Positions 34,357 to 46,829 of a stretch of 64,000 bases of DNA are shown one piece after another. Origin of the DNA: Clitoria ternatea (Eukaryota > Streptophyta > Magnoliopsida > Fabales > Fabaceae); the NCBI GenBank assembly GCA_037962975.1, contig CM075673.1, positions 127,120,667-127,184,666 of the forward strand. The letters run 5' to 3'. A model generated the notes under the pieces. That model was not told where the DNA came from. It searched no databases and was given only the letters and a program-made list of their open reading frames with translations. Position numbers and translations under genes: made by a program. Every line of letters starts with the position of its first letter. The stretch's first letter is position 1.

Positions 34357-35550
34357 ATGCGTAAAATCTTAGAGCAACTTAATAACATGGCTACTAGGCT
34401 AGATAACATAGAACATGGGGAGGGTAGAGATAGAACCACTAGGCATCATAGACATAGAAATAGACACCATACGAATAGACAATATGATGACACTAGTGAG
34501 GTTGAACATAGGCACCATAGAAGACATAATAGAAACCATGAGGAGGGTGGCTTGAGAGAGGTTAAGCTAGAGGTCCCACCCTTCTATGCCAAAAGTGATG
34601 TAGAAGTCTATCTTGATTGGGATATGAGAGTTGAGCAACTCTTCACCTCCCATGAAACTAAGAATGAGAAAAAAGTTAGGATTGCCACCCTTAGCTTTCA
34701 AAATTATGCATTAGTATGATGGACCCAAATCCTAAAAGAAAGAAAAAGAGACCATATCTTACCCATTGATGAATGAGAGGATATGAAAGCCTTACTTAGG
34801 AAGAGGTATGTCCCCTCCTACTATAGGGGTGAACTATTGGCCAAGCTCAACAGACTCACCCAAGGGTCCAAGAATGTGGAGGATTACTATAAGGCTTTAG
34901 AGATGGCTATGATTAGGGCCAATGTTGAGGAGGATGGAGAAATCCTCATGCATAGGTTTTTACATGACCTTAATCATAATATTAGGAAAAGAGTGGAACT
35001 TCCACCTTATGTGGATATTGAGGAGCTTCTCCATCAATGCATAAGAGTAGAAGCTCAACTCATGGATGGAGCTTCCTACTACAATAGAGAATCCAAGCCT
35101 TTTAGGTCTAGGTGGAAGGGTAAAGAAGACTCTATCCTTAAAGAGGGTAGTTTAGGTAAGAAGGGTAAGGAGTATGAAATGGGCACTTCAACTCCTAAAC
35201 TTAAAAGTGGGGTTCATAAGGATCATACCCCTACAAGACCATCTAGGAACAACCCTTCTAGGAACAATAACTCTTCATCCCAACCCAACTCTTCAAGAAT
35301 GAGTTCAATCAAGTGTTTTAAATGCTTAGGACGGGGTCACATTGCCTCTCAATGCCTAACCAAAAAACTTATGATTTTAAAAGGCATTGATCACTATTCA
35401 AGCTATGAGGAAGCATCCTCTTCACACTCAAGTGATGGCTCCAATAGTGATTCCTATAAGAGTGAACATGTTCTAGGAGATGACGGTCAGCTTTTTATGA
35501 TTAGAAGACTCCTAGGTAGTCATATAAGGGATGATGACACTACACAATGA
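34357..35550 (+). pseudogene. gag: CRM element D: gag with zinc knuckle
   Basis: Two open segments separated by stops at 34720 and about 34773: first an Arg/His-rich region and LREVKLEVPPFYAKSDVEVYLDW, then MKALLRKRYVPSYYRGELLAKL and RFLHDLNHNIRKRVELPP, a basic tail, and the CCHC knuckle CFKCLGRGHIASQC near 35312. An in-family start (MFSSSERVGEQ) lies at 34313 but is out of frame by one shift. A stop at 35548 ends the segment just before protease. Clearly the same family as C gag, on the opposite strand. Confidence 0.88.
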
Positions 35551-36270
35551 GAGAACATCTTTTATACAAGATGTTACATTCAAGAAAAACTTTGTTCTCT
35601 CATTATGGATAGTGGTAGTTGTGCTAATGTGGCTAGTCAAAGGCTAGTTCACAAACTTGGTTGTCCTCTAATAGATCACCCAAAACCTTACAAACTTCAA
35701 TGGCTTAATAAAAAGGGTGAAATGTTAGTAAACAAGCAAGTTCTTCTCTCTCTTGCTATACGCACCTACCATGATCAACTATGGTGTGATGTGGTTCCTA
35801 TGGAAGCCACTCATGTGCTCTTAGGTCACCCTTGGCAATATGATAAGAAAGTCACCCATGAGGGGTTTACTAACACCCTCACCTTTGTACATAACAATAA
35901 AAAGTTTATCTTACATCCCTTGTCTCCCAAACAAGTTTTGGAAGACTAACTTCAAATGAAGTTGAAGAGGGATAGGGAGGTTGGGCCTTCCACCTCCCCT
36001 CCTAAACCTCAAAAACAAAAAAACAAAAAAAAAACAAGTCACTCAACAAGATAAGGGTAAAGGGATCCTCACCTATGAAGATCCCAAGAGGCATTCCTCT
36101 TTCTTTGCCTCTAAGCATGATGTGAAGCAAGCCTTGCTTCTTCACAAACCTATCTACATGCTTTACCCTACACCTTCTTCTGCTAGCTCTCCTAGCCTTT
36201 CTAGTAGCTCTAACCCTTGCACTTCCCTATCCTTAGTGGGCTCTCCTTCTCCTAGGCCCAAAGGATTGTA
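35551..36270 (+). pseudogene. pol: CRM element D: protease region
   Basis: 35605-35949 has the intact aspartic protease motif IMDSGSCANVAS, PLIDHPKPYKLQWL and ATHVLLGHPWQYDKKV, the retropepsin fold of the family. Stop at 35947, then a Lys-rich and Ser/Pro-rich linker (35981-36271) with a run of A residues where the frame slips. It would release Gag and Pol products. Confidence 0.82.
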
Positions 36271-37426
36271 AAATCTTCTTCTAGAATTTAAGGATGTCTT
36301 TCTTAAAGACCTTCCTCAAGGGTTCCCACCTCTTAGGGGTATAGAACACCAAATAGATCTTATCCCCGGGGCTAGCTTGCCTAATAGACCTGCATATAGG
36401 TGTAACCCCAAGGAGAGTCTAGAAATAGAGAAACAAATTGGAGATCTACTTTCCAAAGGTTGGATTAGGGAGAGTCTTAATCCATGTGCTGTGCCAATTT
36501 TTTTAGTTCCAAAAAAAGATGGTTCTTGGAGGTTATGCACTAATTGTAGAGCAATCAACAACATCACCATCAAGTATAGGCACCCTATACCTAGACTTGA
36601 TGATATGTTAGATGTACTTTGTGGCTCTACCATATTCTCTAAAATTGACCTTAAAAGTGACTATCACCAAATACGAATCAAGGAAGGTAATGAGTGGAAA
36701 GCTGCTTTTAAGACCAAGCTTGGTTTATATGAGTGGTTGGTTATGCCTTTTGGTTTGACCAATGCACCTAGTACCTTCATACGCCTGATGAATCATGTTT
36801 TGAGGGATTTCATTGGCCATTTTGTTGTTGTCTACTTTGATGACATCCTTGTTTATTCAAAGTCTATTGACTCTCACCTTACCCATCTTAGACATGTTTT
36901 ACTTGCCTTAAGAGCAAACAAACTTTTTGCTAACCTTGAAAAATGCTCTTTTGGTTTGGATCACATTGTCTTTTTAGGATTTGTAGTTAGCTCCAAAGGG
37001 GTCCAAGTTGACCAAGACAAATTCAAAGCAATTAGTGCTTGGCCAACCCCTAAAAACATACATGATATTAAAAGCTTCCATGGCTTAGCTAGCTTCTATA
37101 GAAGGTTTGTGAGAGAATTTTTTACTTTGGCATCTCCCCTAAATGATTTGCTTAAAAAGAATGTTCCTTTTCTTTGGGGGCCAAAGCAAGAAAAGGCCTT
37201 TCAAGACCTCAAGCATAGACTCACACATGCTCCCATTCTTGCTCTACCAAATTTTTCAAAAACATTTGAGCTGGAATGTGATGCTTCTAATATTGGAATA
37301 GGTGCGGTTTTACTTCAAGAGGGGCACCCTATAGCTTTCTTTAGTGAAAAGCTTAATGGGGCATACCTTAATTATCCTATCTATGACAAAGAGTTCTTTG
37401 CTTTGATTAGGGTCTTACAAACTTAG
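36271..37426 (+). pseudogene. pol: CRM element D: reverse transcriptase and RNase H start
   Basis: A 349-codon open stretch with all RT blocks: RPAYRCNPKESLEIEKQIG, WRLCTNCRAINNITIKYRHP, STIFSKIDLKSDYHQIRIK, GLYEWLVMPFGLTNAPSTFI and the intact catalytic VVYFDDILVYSKS, then FLGFVVSSKGVQVDQDKF and the thumb. RNase H begins at ELECDASNIGIGAVLLQEG and YPIYDKEFFALIRVLQT, where a stop at 37424 follows. GLYEWLVMPFGLTNAPSTF is strongly CRM-like. Best-preserved chromovirus RT in the window. Confidence 0.92.
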
Positions 37427-37961
37427 GAACACTACTTAATTCTGAAAGAGTTTGTCATTCATAGTGACCATGAGTCACTCAAGTATATCAAAGGCCAACA
37501 TAAGTTAAATAAAAGCTATGCCAAATGGGTTGAATATTTGGAACAATTCCCTTATGTTATCAAGCACCGTAGTGGTAAAGCTAATGTTGTAGCTGATGCT
37601 TTATCTAGAAGGCACACCCTCCTTTCTTCTTTGGGTGCCACTTTTCATGGTCTTGATGAAATAAAAGAATTGTATCCAAATGACCTTGACTTTGCTAATG
37701 CCTACCACACTTGTGGTTCCTTACTTGCATCTAGTGGATTCCATAAATTAGATGGCTTTCTCTTTAAAGCCAATAAGCTATGCATTCCTAGGGGATCCAT
37801 TAGAGACCTTTTACTTCATGAGAGCCATGGGGGAGGGCTCATGAGGCACTTTGGGAGGGATAAGACTTTAGCCACCCTTAGTGAACATTTCTATTAGCCC
37901 CATATGAAGCGTGACGTGTAAATACTTTGCTCTAGGTGCTTTGCATGTAGAAAGGCCAAAT
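37427..37961 (+). pseudogene. pol: CRM element D: RNase H end and integrase N-terminus
   Basis: After one stop the frame goes on with FVIHSDHESLKYIKGQ, VADALSRRHTLL, HESHGGGLMRHFGRDKTLA and the zinc-binding CSRCFACRKAKS. Stops at 37896 and 37920. At 37962-37966 the target site ctagg precedes the insertion of E; integrase resumes at 58424 in the same frame. Confidence 0.85.
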
Positions 37962-38249
37962 CTAGGTGATAAGTGTTTTATAACACAATAAATTAGATTT
38001 AGTTTGCTTAGGATTTTAATCATTATGCACTGTATTTCCTTAATTTTTGTGATTTTCGCTTTCTTTCCACTATATTCTACTTGGGTATTTTATTTTGCAG
38101 AAATTAGGATAATACAAGGGTCAATAACAAGAGAAAAACGACCATCAAATGATAAAGAAATAAGAAGAACAAGCCCAAGTGGAAAGAATTCTCTTTTTTA
38201 TACTGAATTCCAACTCAGAATGATCAAATCTGAGTAGGATGACTCAGAA

Positions 38250-38890
38250 TGAAGCATTGCCGAGTGGAATACTTCCCGGTTGGAGGTAAATCCGAGTGGA
38301 AGATTCCCTATCAAAGCTATTCCGAGTGAAAAATGGCTGACCTTGAAGGAATATTTCTCGGTTGGAGATAAATCCGAGTGGAAGCTTCCCGACTGCAACC
38401 ACTCCGAGTGAAAAAGGGACTGACTTTGAATAATTACCGCCCAAAGCTATTTGTCCGAGTGAAGAATTACTGATTGAAGCGAGTCTGATTTGGGGAACAA
38501 CTGCTTCTTCTAGGCAAAATTGTCTCCGAGTGGAAGACTCCCGAGTGAGTTGATTCCGAATGAAAAAAAAACTCTGAACTTCAGAAAAGCAATTGTCAGG
38601 CAAGGCCTTTCGGAGTAGTGAGTTTCGGAGAAAGTGTCTTATCAAGCAAGGAAAAGAGTCCGACCGGGAATGAATCTCTTTCGGGCTGACTCTCAAGTTT
38701 CACACTAAGCCCGAGTGAGATGTCTCCAAGGAAGGCACTTCCGAGTGATTTGGGGCCGAGGGTTGTATTTTCGAGCAAAGCAAAGCTTGGACCTGGGAAG
38801 AGCTTCTATCGGCCAGATTCCAGATTCTCTCAAGTTCCAAAAATTCTGAGTGAAAGGTAAGGCCGACTCCCGAATGAAAACAACCGAATG
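38250..38890. repeat. CCGAGTGGAA word array, left half of solo LTR E
   Basis: About fifteen copies of tccgagtgga, tccgagtgaa or decayed forms, every 25-45 bp. Continues in the same orientation at 56635-56930 beyond element A. Confidence 0.75.
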
Positions 38891-39414
38891 GATTGATTGA
38901 TGACTGATGTGGCGTCCCGTGTAATTTTCTAAATAAATTTTTCGCGTTTTTAAAAGATCTTTTTAAAATTCATAAATTAAAATCAGAGTTCACATAAAGG
39001 TCGATAATAGTGGAATATTATCATGCATACTAGTCGTGAATAATAAAATTTAAGGAATAATTACGTAGCGGAAACGATTTTAAAAATTACAGTACATAAC
39101 ACGTTGTATTTATTACAAATCATAAAATTAGAATAAATTTGAAATCCAAGCAATAATTCACATAGGCATCAACCATAGCATCACTCTTCATTCTGGGTGG
39201 CATTCACTGTAAAAATTAATGTAAGAGTGAGACAGAATATAGAATAAATATAAAATAAATAAAATTGCACAAACACAATCAACAAACCATAATGATATGA
39301 TGAATATGCCAAACAAGTTCATTTATATTTAATAAGTCTTTAATTAGACAAATGATGTCATGCTGGATCCATTTGGTTTGGTGGGAATACTGCAGTAAAA
39401 GGTCTCATAGAGAC

Positions 39415-39567
39415 ATCGGTAGGAATTAATACAGTCATGGATCCCTACAGCCCCATGACCAACACATCGGTAGGAATTAATACAGTCATGGATCCCTACA
39501 GCCCCATGACCAACACATCAGTAGGAATTTATACAGTCATGGATCCCTACAGCCCCATGACCAACAC
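39415..39567. repeat. Three tandem 51-bp units, A 3' LTR
   Basis: Unit starts atcggtaggaatta and ends ccatgaccaacac, three copies with two or three differences. The second LTR has the same triplication at 45153-45305. The B LTR has two diverged, non-tandem relatives (about 60495-60610). Confidence 0.92.
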
Positions 39568-39999
39568 ATCGCAAAAATAGGGCTTTAACTCATCATAGAG
39601 TAACCCCCCACCAGGGTAGGCAATCATGGAACCCCTAAAATTCCATGGTGCGTCCAAATGCTTATGATGCATGAATGCCTTTAATTCTCTTTATCATTTA
39701 ACATACCATGATATTAATATTTCCAAAACCACTTGGAAAACCACAAGTCCTCAAAGGACACATCACATATAATAATTTTCAGAATCATGGATTTACTGTT
39801 TCAACCACATATATCAATAACCGCAAGGCATTCATGTATATATATTAATTTAATCATTCATAATTATTCACCACCAAAATACACAAACTGAATGATGCTC
39901 ATTAGACACTCATCAACATTCATAATACTTCATAATCACTCAAGAATTCAATAATAAATTGTTACCCATAGGGAAAATATCATTTTTATCCATAATAAC

Positions 40000-42060
40000 C
40001 ATTATGAGCAAATTTCAGCATTTCCAACAGCAACATACGTTAGTAAAACAGTCATAACATGAGCAAATCAAATCCTTTTCATGTGATTCCACTTTCTATA
40101 GCTCAATAACATAAATATCTACAACTTTCATGAAGACCATAAATTCAAATTCTAAACAGAAACATCATTTATTCATAGAATACAAAACTGCCTCAAAGAG
40201 GATTTTTAAAACGTACACAGGTTAGTATTTTCAACGTTTCTGGAGATACAAAAACAATTTTGGTATGAAACCAGTTCTAAATTATTTTTAACACAAATAT
40301 CTAAAACTTTCATGAAGGCACCAACCACTAATTCTCACCACAAAATTCTCAGTTTTAAAAATAAGATTCGGATTTTATAGTTAACAGATTTTCATCATGA
40401 ACATACTTCTGTATTTTGAGCATATCTAGAGCTACAAGAATATTTTCAACTCAAAACCACTTTCTATAGATCCCTAACATAAATATCTACAACTTTCATG
40501 AAGACCATAATTTCAAATTCCAAACAGAAACATCACATAATCACATAATAGTCAATAGATTATCATTTTTCATTATCACCAATTGCTGGAAAATTTACTG
40601 GTTTGACAATATTTAGTAAATTAGCTATAACTCATAGTATAAAAATAATTTTTGAATGACGCCAAGTTCTATGTTTCAATAATTCCATTATCTATAATTT
40701 TTGTGAAGACCAAAAATTCCAAATCCAAACAGAAATATCACAAATTCATAGTATACTAAACTATCTCAAAGAAAGTAACAAAACGTACATATGTTAGTAA
40801 ATTCAGCGTTTCTAGATCTACAAAAATAATTTTGGCATGAGACCAGTTCTAAATTACTCATAACACAAATATCTAAAACTTTTATGAAGATACTAAATAC
40901 TAATTCTCATCACAAAATTCCAAGTTTTAAAAATACAAACAGTGATTCACGTTAGCAGATTTTTAGCATGAACATACTTCTGTCTTTTAGGTATAACTAG
41001 AGCTACAAAAATAATTTTGACTTGAAACCACTTTCTAAAGATCCATAACACAAATATCTACAACTTTCATGAAGACATCAAAGGTTGATTATGCATGTAT
41101 AAGTCCCAGAATTTTAATATATACACAAAACATAGGGTAAATATTCCACTCCGACATGCTGTAGTATTTTGGCTATAACTTTTGTTATACATATCCAAAT
41201 AAGTTGATTCAGGTCTCAAAATTCATAAAACAAAAAGATATACATCTTTCATGAAGAAGTCAGAATCAAAATCACACGTTTTCAATCTCAAAACTGAGCA
41301 ACAAGATACGAAAATAAAACTGGAATCCTAGGACAGCATACAATTCTACCCATTTCATAATTATTCACAACCCTATCCCCTCTTACCTTGATGGAGGATC
41401 CTAGAGTGGTTGAAAATGTTCTCTTATTGTCCTAACTTTAGATCAAGGGTGACTTTAATGGAGAAAATGAAAGGAAATGAGAGAGAGACTTCACTAACTT
41501 TAGCTTGTTCTAAGAATTCAGACTTGGGAACAAGATGTAGTGTTGATTTAATGATGCAAATGACAAGTGGGGGACAAGCTTTTCATAATGGGATTGTAGT
41601 GGGATGTTAGGTACATTATTGTGGTGATAATAGAGGTTTTAGGTAAGAAAAATGAGCTGTATTGTTGACCATTTCTGCAGCCTACATAATGGAGCTTGTA
41701 TGATTGAAGTAAATATCAATTCTGACACTATTTTGGTATTTTAGGCATATCTCTCTCATATCTTAATGGATTTTAACAAATTTGGTCTTGTTGGAAAGCT
41801 AAGACAACGAGGAACACCTTTGTAGTTTACCACTGTTTCAAATTCGGACTTTAACAAGGTATTAAATTATGTAAAAGATGATATGATTGAAGTAAAATAT
41901 CAATTCTGACACTGTTTCGGTATTTTGGGAATATCTCTCTCATATCTTAATGGAATTTAACAAATTTGGTCTTGTTGGAAAGATAAGAAAAAGAGGAACA
42001 ACTTTGTAGTTAACCACATTTCCAAATTCGGACTCTAACTAACAATTAAAATGTGTACAA
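40000..42060. repeat. ~184-bp periodic phrase array, A 3' LTR
   Basis: The phrase tctacaactttcatgaag or variants is aligned at about 40122, 40304, 40490, 40695, 40876, 41061 and 41243 (steps 182, 186, 205, 181, 185, 182). Flanking phrases such as gagctacaaaaataatttt and ccactttctaaagatcc recur with it. A related pair, tgattgaagtaaa, lies at 41701 and 41884 (step 183). Units are strongly diverged, so this is an old internal expansion. Confidence 0.75.
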
Positions 42061-42330
42061 GATGACACATTTTGAGTGGAGTATGTGGCAATTTGATGAG
42101 AGTAATTGGAAAAACCAAGGAAATTAATAACTAAGGAATTAGGTAATAATTATTTGATTAACTTTTACCAAAGGTATAAAGTTAAAATTATTTACCATGG
42201 TAAAAGGTTAAATCGAAGATGTTGTCCTAACCAAAAATTTATGTAGAAAATTGAGATAAAATGGATAATATTAATAATGACCTAGATTAAAAATAATTAC
42301 ACATGAGATTGAAATTTTTGGGATGTTACA

Positions 42331-42345
42331 ATTCTCCCACCCTAA
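42331..42345 (-). other. Polypurine tract of element A
   Basis: Minus strand TTAGGGTGGGAGAAT immediately before the TGTAACA start of the 3' LTR. It is the expected plus-strand primer site. The same motif is found in B (63577-63591). Confidence 0.8.
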
Positions 42346-43879
42346 TAAAAATTTCGTCCTCAAAATTTCAAAGCTGAAATCATTCCGCACCATCATTCGG
42401 AACACAATCTTATCACAACTATACATATTTATGCTATTATTATACCATCATAAGACATCATCCCCCAAAACTCATTATCAAGTCCTAAACTTGTCTATAT
42501 TCAATTTACACGTCTATGTTAGGCTTCGGGAATTCCTTTCCCAAGACCTAGATTCTTTAAATCTAAAATGGCTAACCACACGTAACAACAACAATACTAT
42601 GTCCCTTAGCCTTAAGACCTCCAAATCATCACATGAATCATTCAATCATCATCAAAAATCTATTCGAACTCATTATAAACCTATCGGATCCGTCTAAGAC
42701 CATTACCAATTCAACTATTTCAAAATGGCATATCCATTCATCAATTTAAGTATCTATTTCCCTAATCCACTATCAATGGCTTACAACCATTTTTAACATC
42801 ATCATAAACATCAACAACCTAAATTAATTCCCCCAACCATACACATATTCATATACACTTTTCTCCCAATCCTCAATATTCAACACTAATGCTTCAAACA
42901 TTCATTTCCTCTTTATATAATCATTCTAGAGTATTCAAAGTCATCAGAAATCTTCAATTTAACTAAATTCCCCAAATCACAACACTTAGGGTTCTTTATC
43001 AAAACTAAATAACCATTTCTAATAACCACCAACCTCCATTATTAATAACACCTACACACTCATTACTAGGGGTTTTCACTAAAAATCATTTCATAACCTT
43101 ATTACTTATTTCCCCCAAATTCCAGAGTTATGATTTCACTAAAATCAATAATCACCATTAACAATCATCATCTTCCATCTCTAATCTTAAAACTTTTGTA
43201 TACTACTTCACACCTAACCAAAAACACATAAATCACATCCCACCTTTGGGTTTTACATGAAAATGGTTCTTATTTCTAAATCCATTCATAAGACACTCTC
43301 CTAACCATATAGAAACCAAAACCTAGGGCCAAAACAACAAAAGAGTAGAGAAGTTTACCTCAAGCCCCAAGCTATCCCAAAGCCCTGGCATGTATACGAA
43401 TATGATGGGAGAATAGAGAGCTTCCAAGCATCTGAATCATTCTCCAAAACGAATAAAAAGAAGGCATGGTTGGTTGGGTATGGAAGGAGATTCATAAAAT
43501 GGTGAGCTTTGTAGAAGAAGAGGAGAAAAGAGAGTTTGTGTAGAGGAGGAAGAAGTGACGAAAATGAGGGAGGGGAAAAAGGAAATAAGTTATGTCTCGG
43601 TCCATCATTAAAATATTTCCCGTTTTATAACAAACAGGATTCCCGTTCGGGCTTAATACTAAATCCAAAAATTATTCCGAATATAGATTTGGATTCCCAA
43701 TAATATTCTTAATAGCCCTGACCAATGGCATCTCAATTCGAAGATACTTGGTCTGACACCCATTTTCTAACTGGGTATAATTTTAACTCTAGTCCCAATA
43801 ATATTTAACGGATTTTCTATCGTAGCCCTCCTTCAAATTTTTACGCATCTCAACGCTTTTCCCATTTGGGTGTAGTAGG

Positions 43880-44329
43880 CACATTTGGCCAATTCATCAA
43901 ACTTAGAAGCGTACTCCCCAACTGTCATATTACCTCATTTCAAATTAAAGAATTCTTGCTCTTTCTGCCTCCTTATGTCTTCAGAGAAATATTTGGCGAG
44001 AAATTTCGTCTTGAATTCGTTCCCAAGTGATGGCGTGTCCATCAGTTGTTAACCTGTTTCTAACATGGGTCCACCAGTACTCTGCTTCCTCAATCATCGT
44101 ATGGTGGTATACTCCTCCTTCTCAAATTTTGAACGGGGTAAGGCTCGAAAATGCATTCCGTTTCCTTAATCCATAGGTATGCTACCTCTGGATTATCGAT
44201 GACTTCCTTTTTTAGGAAGTGATCTAGTCCGTGAAGTCCTCCAGTGTTTCATGGTTGATTCTGCCTCTCCAAAACCTCAGCCAAACGGTTGAGAGCGGCT
44301 GCCATAGCGTCGTTATTGTTTCTTGCCAT
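43880..44329 (-). pseudogene. gag: Tekay-type gag remnant in element A
   Basis: Start MARNNNDAMAAALNRLAEVL at 44329 on the minus strand, about 300 bp downstream of the PBS, is the usual Tekay gag start. Further residues resemble the gag core (FHGLDHFLKKEVIDNPEVAY, then YWWTHVRNRL) with frameshifts and stops. The protein is cut short near 43880, where LTR-like sequence begins. It cannot encode a functional Gag. Confidence 0.75.
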
Positions 44330-44623
44330 CCTACATTTGTGGTTTGGTTTATACTAATTCTAAGGGAAAATATATCGTATATATATATATATATAATATT
44401 ATAACGTAACTATAAGTATTCTACAATTTATCAGATAAGCAATAAGTCATATAACACACATTTATCATATCATCAAGCTAGTAATCAAATAAATCACTTG
44501 CAGTTTATCAGTCAAGCACAAGTCATATAGCACATACGTAACATATTATCAAACAAATAATCAAACAATTCACATAGTATATCAAGAATTAATACATGTC
44601 ATAGTAATTGGTCCTGAATTTTT

Positions 44624-44641
44624 GAAAACGCTCTGATACCA
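44624..44641 (-). other. Primer-binding site of element A
   Basis: Minus strand TGGTATCAGAGC, four bases inside the 5' LTR end, complementary to initiator tRNA-Met. Confidence 0.85.
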
Positions 44642-45152
44642 CCAATGTGGCGTCCCGTGTAATTTTCTAAATAAATTTTTCGCGTTTTTAAAAGATCTTT
44701 TTAAAATTCATAAATTAAAATCAGAGTTCACATAAAGGTCGATAATAGTGGAATATTATCATGCATACTAGTCGTGAATAATAAAATTTAAGGAATAATT
44801 ACATAGCGGAAACGATTTTAAAAATTACAGTACATAACACGTTGTATTTATTACAAATCATAAAATTAGAATAAATTTGAAATCCAAGCAATAATTCACA
44901 TAGGCATCAACCATAGCATCACTCTTCATTCTGGGTGGCATTCACTGTAAAAATTAATGTAAGAGTGAGACAGAATATAGAATAAATATAAAATAAATAA
45001 AATTGCACAAACACAATCAACAAACCATAATGATATGATGAATATGCCAAACAAGTTCATTTATATTTAATAAGTCTTTAATTAGACAAATGATGTCATG
45101 CTGGATCCATTTGGTTTGGTGGGAATACTGCAGTAAAAGGTCTCATAGAGAC

Positions 45153-45305
45153 ATCGGTAGGAATTAATACAGTCATGGATCCCTACAGCCCCATGACCAA
45201 CACATCGGTAGGAATTAATACAGTCATGGATCCCTACAGCCCCATGACCAACACATCAGTAGGAATTTATACAGTCATGGATCCCTACAGCCCCATGACC
45301 AACAC
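45153..45305. repeat. Three tandem 51-bp units, A 5' LTR
   Basis: Counterpart of 39415-39567 in the other LTR. Confidence 0.92.
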
Positions 45306-46829
45306 ATCACAAAAATAGGGCTTTAACTCATCATAGAGTAACCCCCCACCAGGGTAGGCAATCATGGAACCCCTAAAATTCCATGGTGCGTCCAAATGCT
45401 TATGATGCATGAATGCCTTTAATTCTCTTTATCATTTAACATACCATGATATTAATATTTCTAAAACCACTTGGAAAACCACAAGTCCTCAAAGGACACA
45501 TCACATATAATAATTTTCAGAATCATGGATTTACTGTTTCAACCACATATATCAATAACCGCAAGACATTCATGTATATATATTAATTTAATCATTCATA
45601 ATTATTCACCACCAAAATACACAAACTGAATGATGCTCATTAGACACTCATCAACATTCATAATACTTCATAATCACTCAAGAATTCAATAATAAATTGT
45701 TACCCATAGGGAAAATATCATTTTTATCCATAATAACCATTATAAGCAAATTTCAGCATTTCCAACAGCAACATACGTTAGTAAAACAGTCATAACATGA
45801 GCAAATCAAATCCTTTGCATGTGATTCCACTTTCTATAGCTCAATAACATAAATATCTACAACTTTCATGAAGACCATAAATTCAAATTCTAAACAGAAA
45901 CATCATTTATTCATAGAATACAAAACTGCCTCAAAGAGGATTTTTAAAACGTACACAGGTTAGTATTTTCAACGTTTCTGGAGCTACAAAAACAATTTTG
46001 GCATGAAACCAGTTCTAAATTATTCTTAACACAAATATCTAAAACTTTCATGAAGGCACCAACCACTAATTCTCACCACAAAATTCCCAGTTTTAAAAAT
46101 AAGATTCGGATTTTATAGTTAACAGATTTTCATCATGAACATACTTCTGTATTTTGAGCATATCTAGAGCTACAAGAATATTTTCAACTCAAAACCACTT
46201 TCTATAGATCCCTAACATAAATATCTACAACTTTCATGAAGACCATAATTTCAAATTCCAAACAGAAACATCACATAATCACATAATAGTCAATAGATTA
46301 TCATTTTTCATTATCACCAATTGCTGGAAAATTTACTGGTTTGACAATATTTAGTAAATTAGCTATAACTCATAGTATAAAAATAATTTTTGAATGACGC
46401 CAAGTTCTATGTTTCAATAATTCCATTATCTATAATTTTTGTGAAGACCAAAAATTCCAAATCCAAACAGAAATATCACAAATTCATAGTATACTAAACT
46501 ATCTCAAAGAAAGTAACAAAACGTACATATGTTAGTAAATTCAGCGTTTCTAGATCTACAAAAATAATTTTGGCATGAGACCAGTTCTAAATTACTCATA
46601 ACACAGATATCTAAAACTTTTATGAAGATACTAAATACTAATTCTCATCACAAAATTCCAAGTTTTAAAAATACAAACAGTGATTCACGTTAGCAGATTT
46701 TTAGCATGAACATACTTCTGTCTTTTAGGTATAACTAGAGCTACAAAAATAATTTTGACTTGAAACCACTTTCTAAAGATCCATAACACAAATATCTACA
46801 ACTTTCATGAAGACATCAAAGGTTGATTA

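Larger units (their letters stand above)
38908..42330 (-). mobile_element. 3' LTR of Tekay-type element A
   Basis: 3423 bp, tgtggcgtccc to gggatgttaca, preceded by target duplication actga (38903-38907). By eye it differs from the second copy of the LTR at about 23 positions (0.7%). It includes three tandem 51-bp units (39415-39567) and the ~184-bp periodic phrase array (about 40000-42060). A short open frame at 41410-41610 is present in both LTRs but not conserved in the related B LTR. Confidence 0.93.
42331..44645 (-). mobile_element. Internal region of element A: non-coding, pol-less
   Basis: Only 2315 bp between LTRs. It has a polypurine tract next to the 3' LTR and a PBS next to the 5' LTR. 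The only recognisable coding remnant is part of gag (43880-44329). About 42390-43800 is similar to the Tekay-type LTR at 2560-3860, so the interior looks chimeric. No RT, RNase H or integrase. Confidence 0.85.

Noticed and set aside
39415..39567. Evenly spaced short repeats as a CRISPR-like array
   Set aside because: Tandem without unique spacers, inside a plant LTR.
41410..41610. 66-codon frame present identically in both A LTRs (also 55686-55886)
   Set aside because: Identity follows from LTR duplication; the corresponding B LTR segment (about 62060-62215) does not keep the frame.
42323..42697. 124-codon plus-strand frame
   Set aside because: It straddles the LTR end and polypurine tract of A and lies opposite to its transcription; no known domain.
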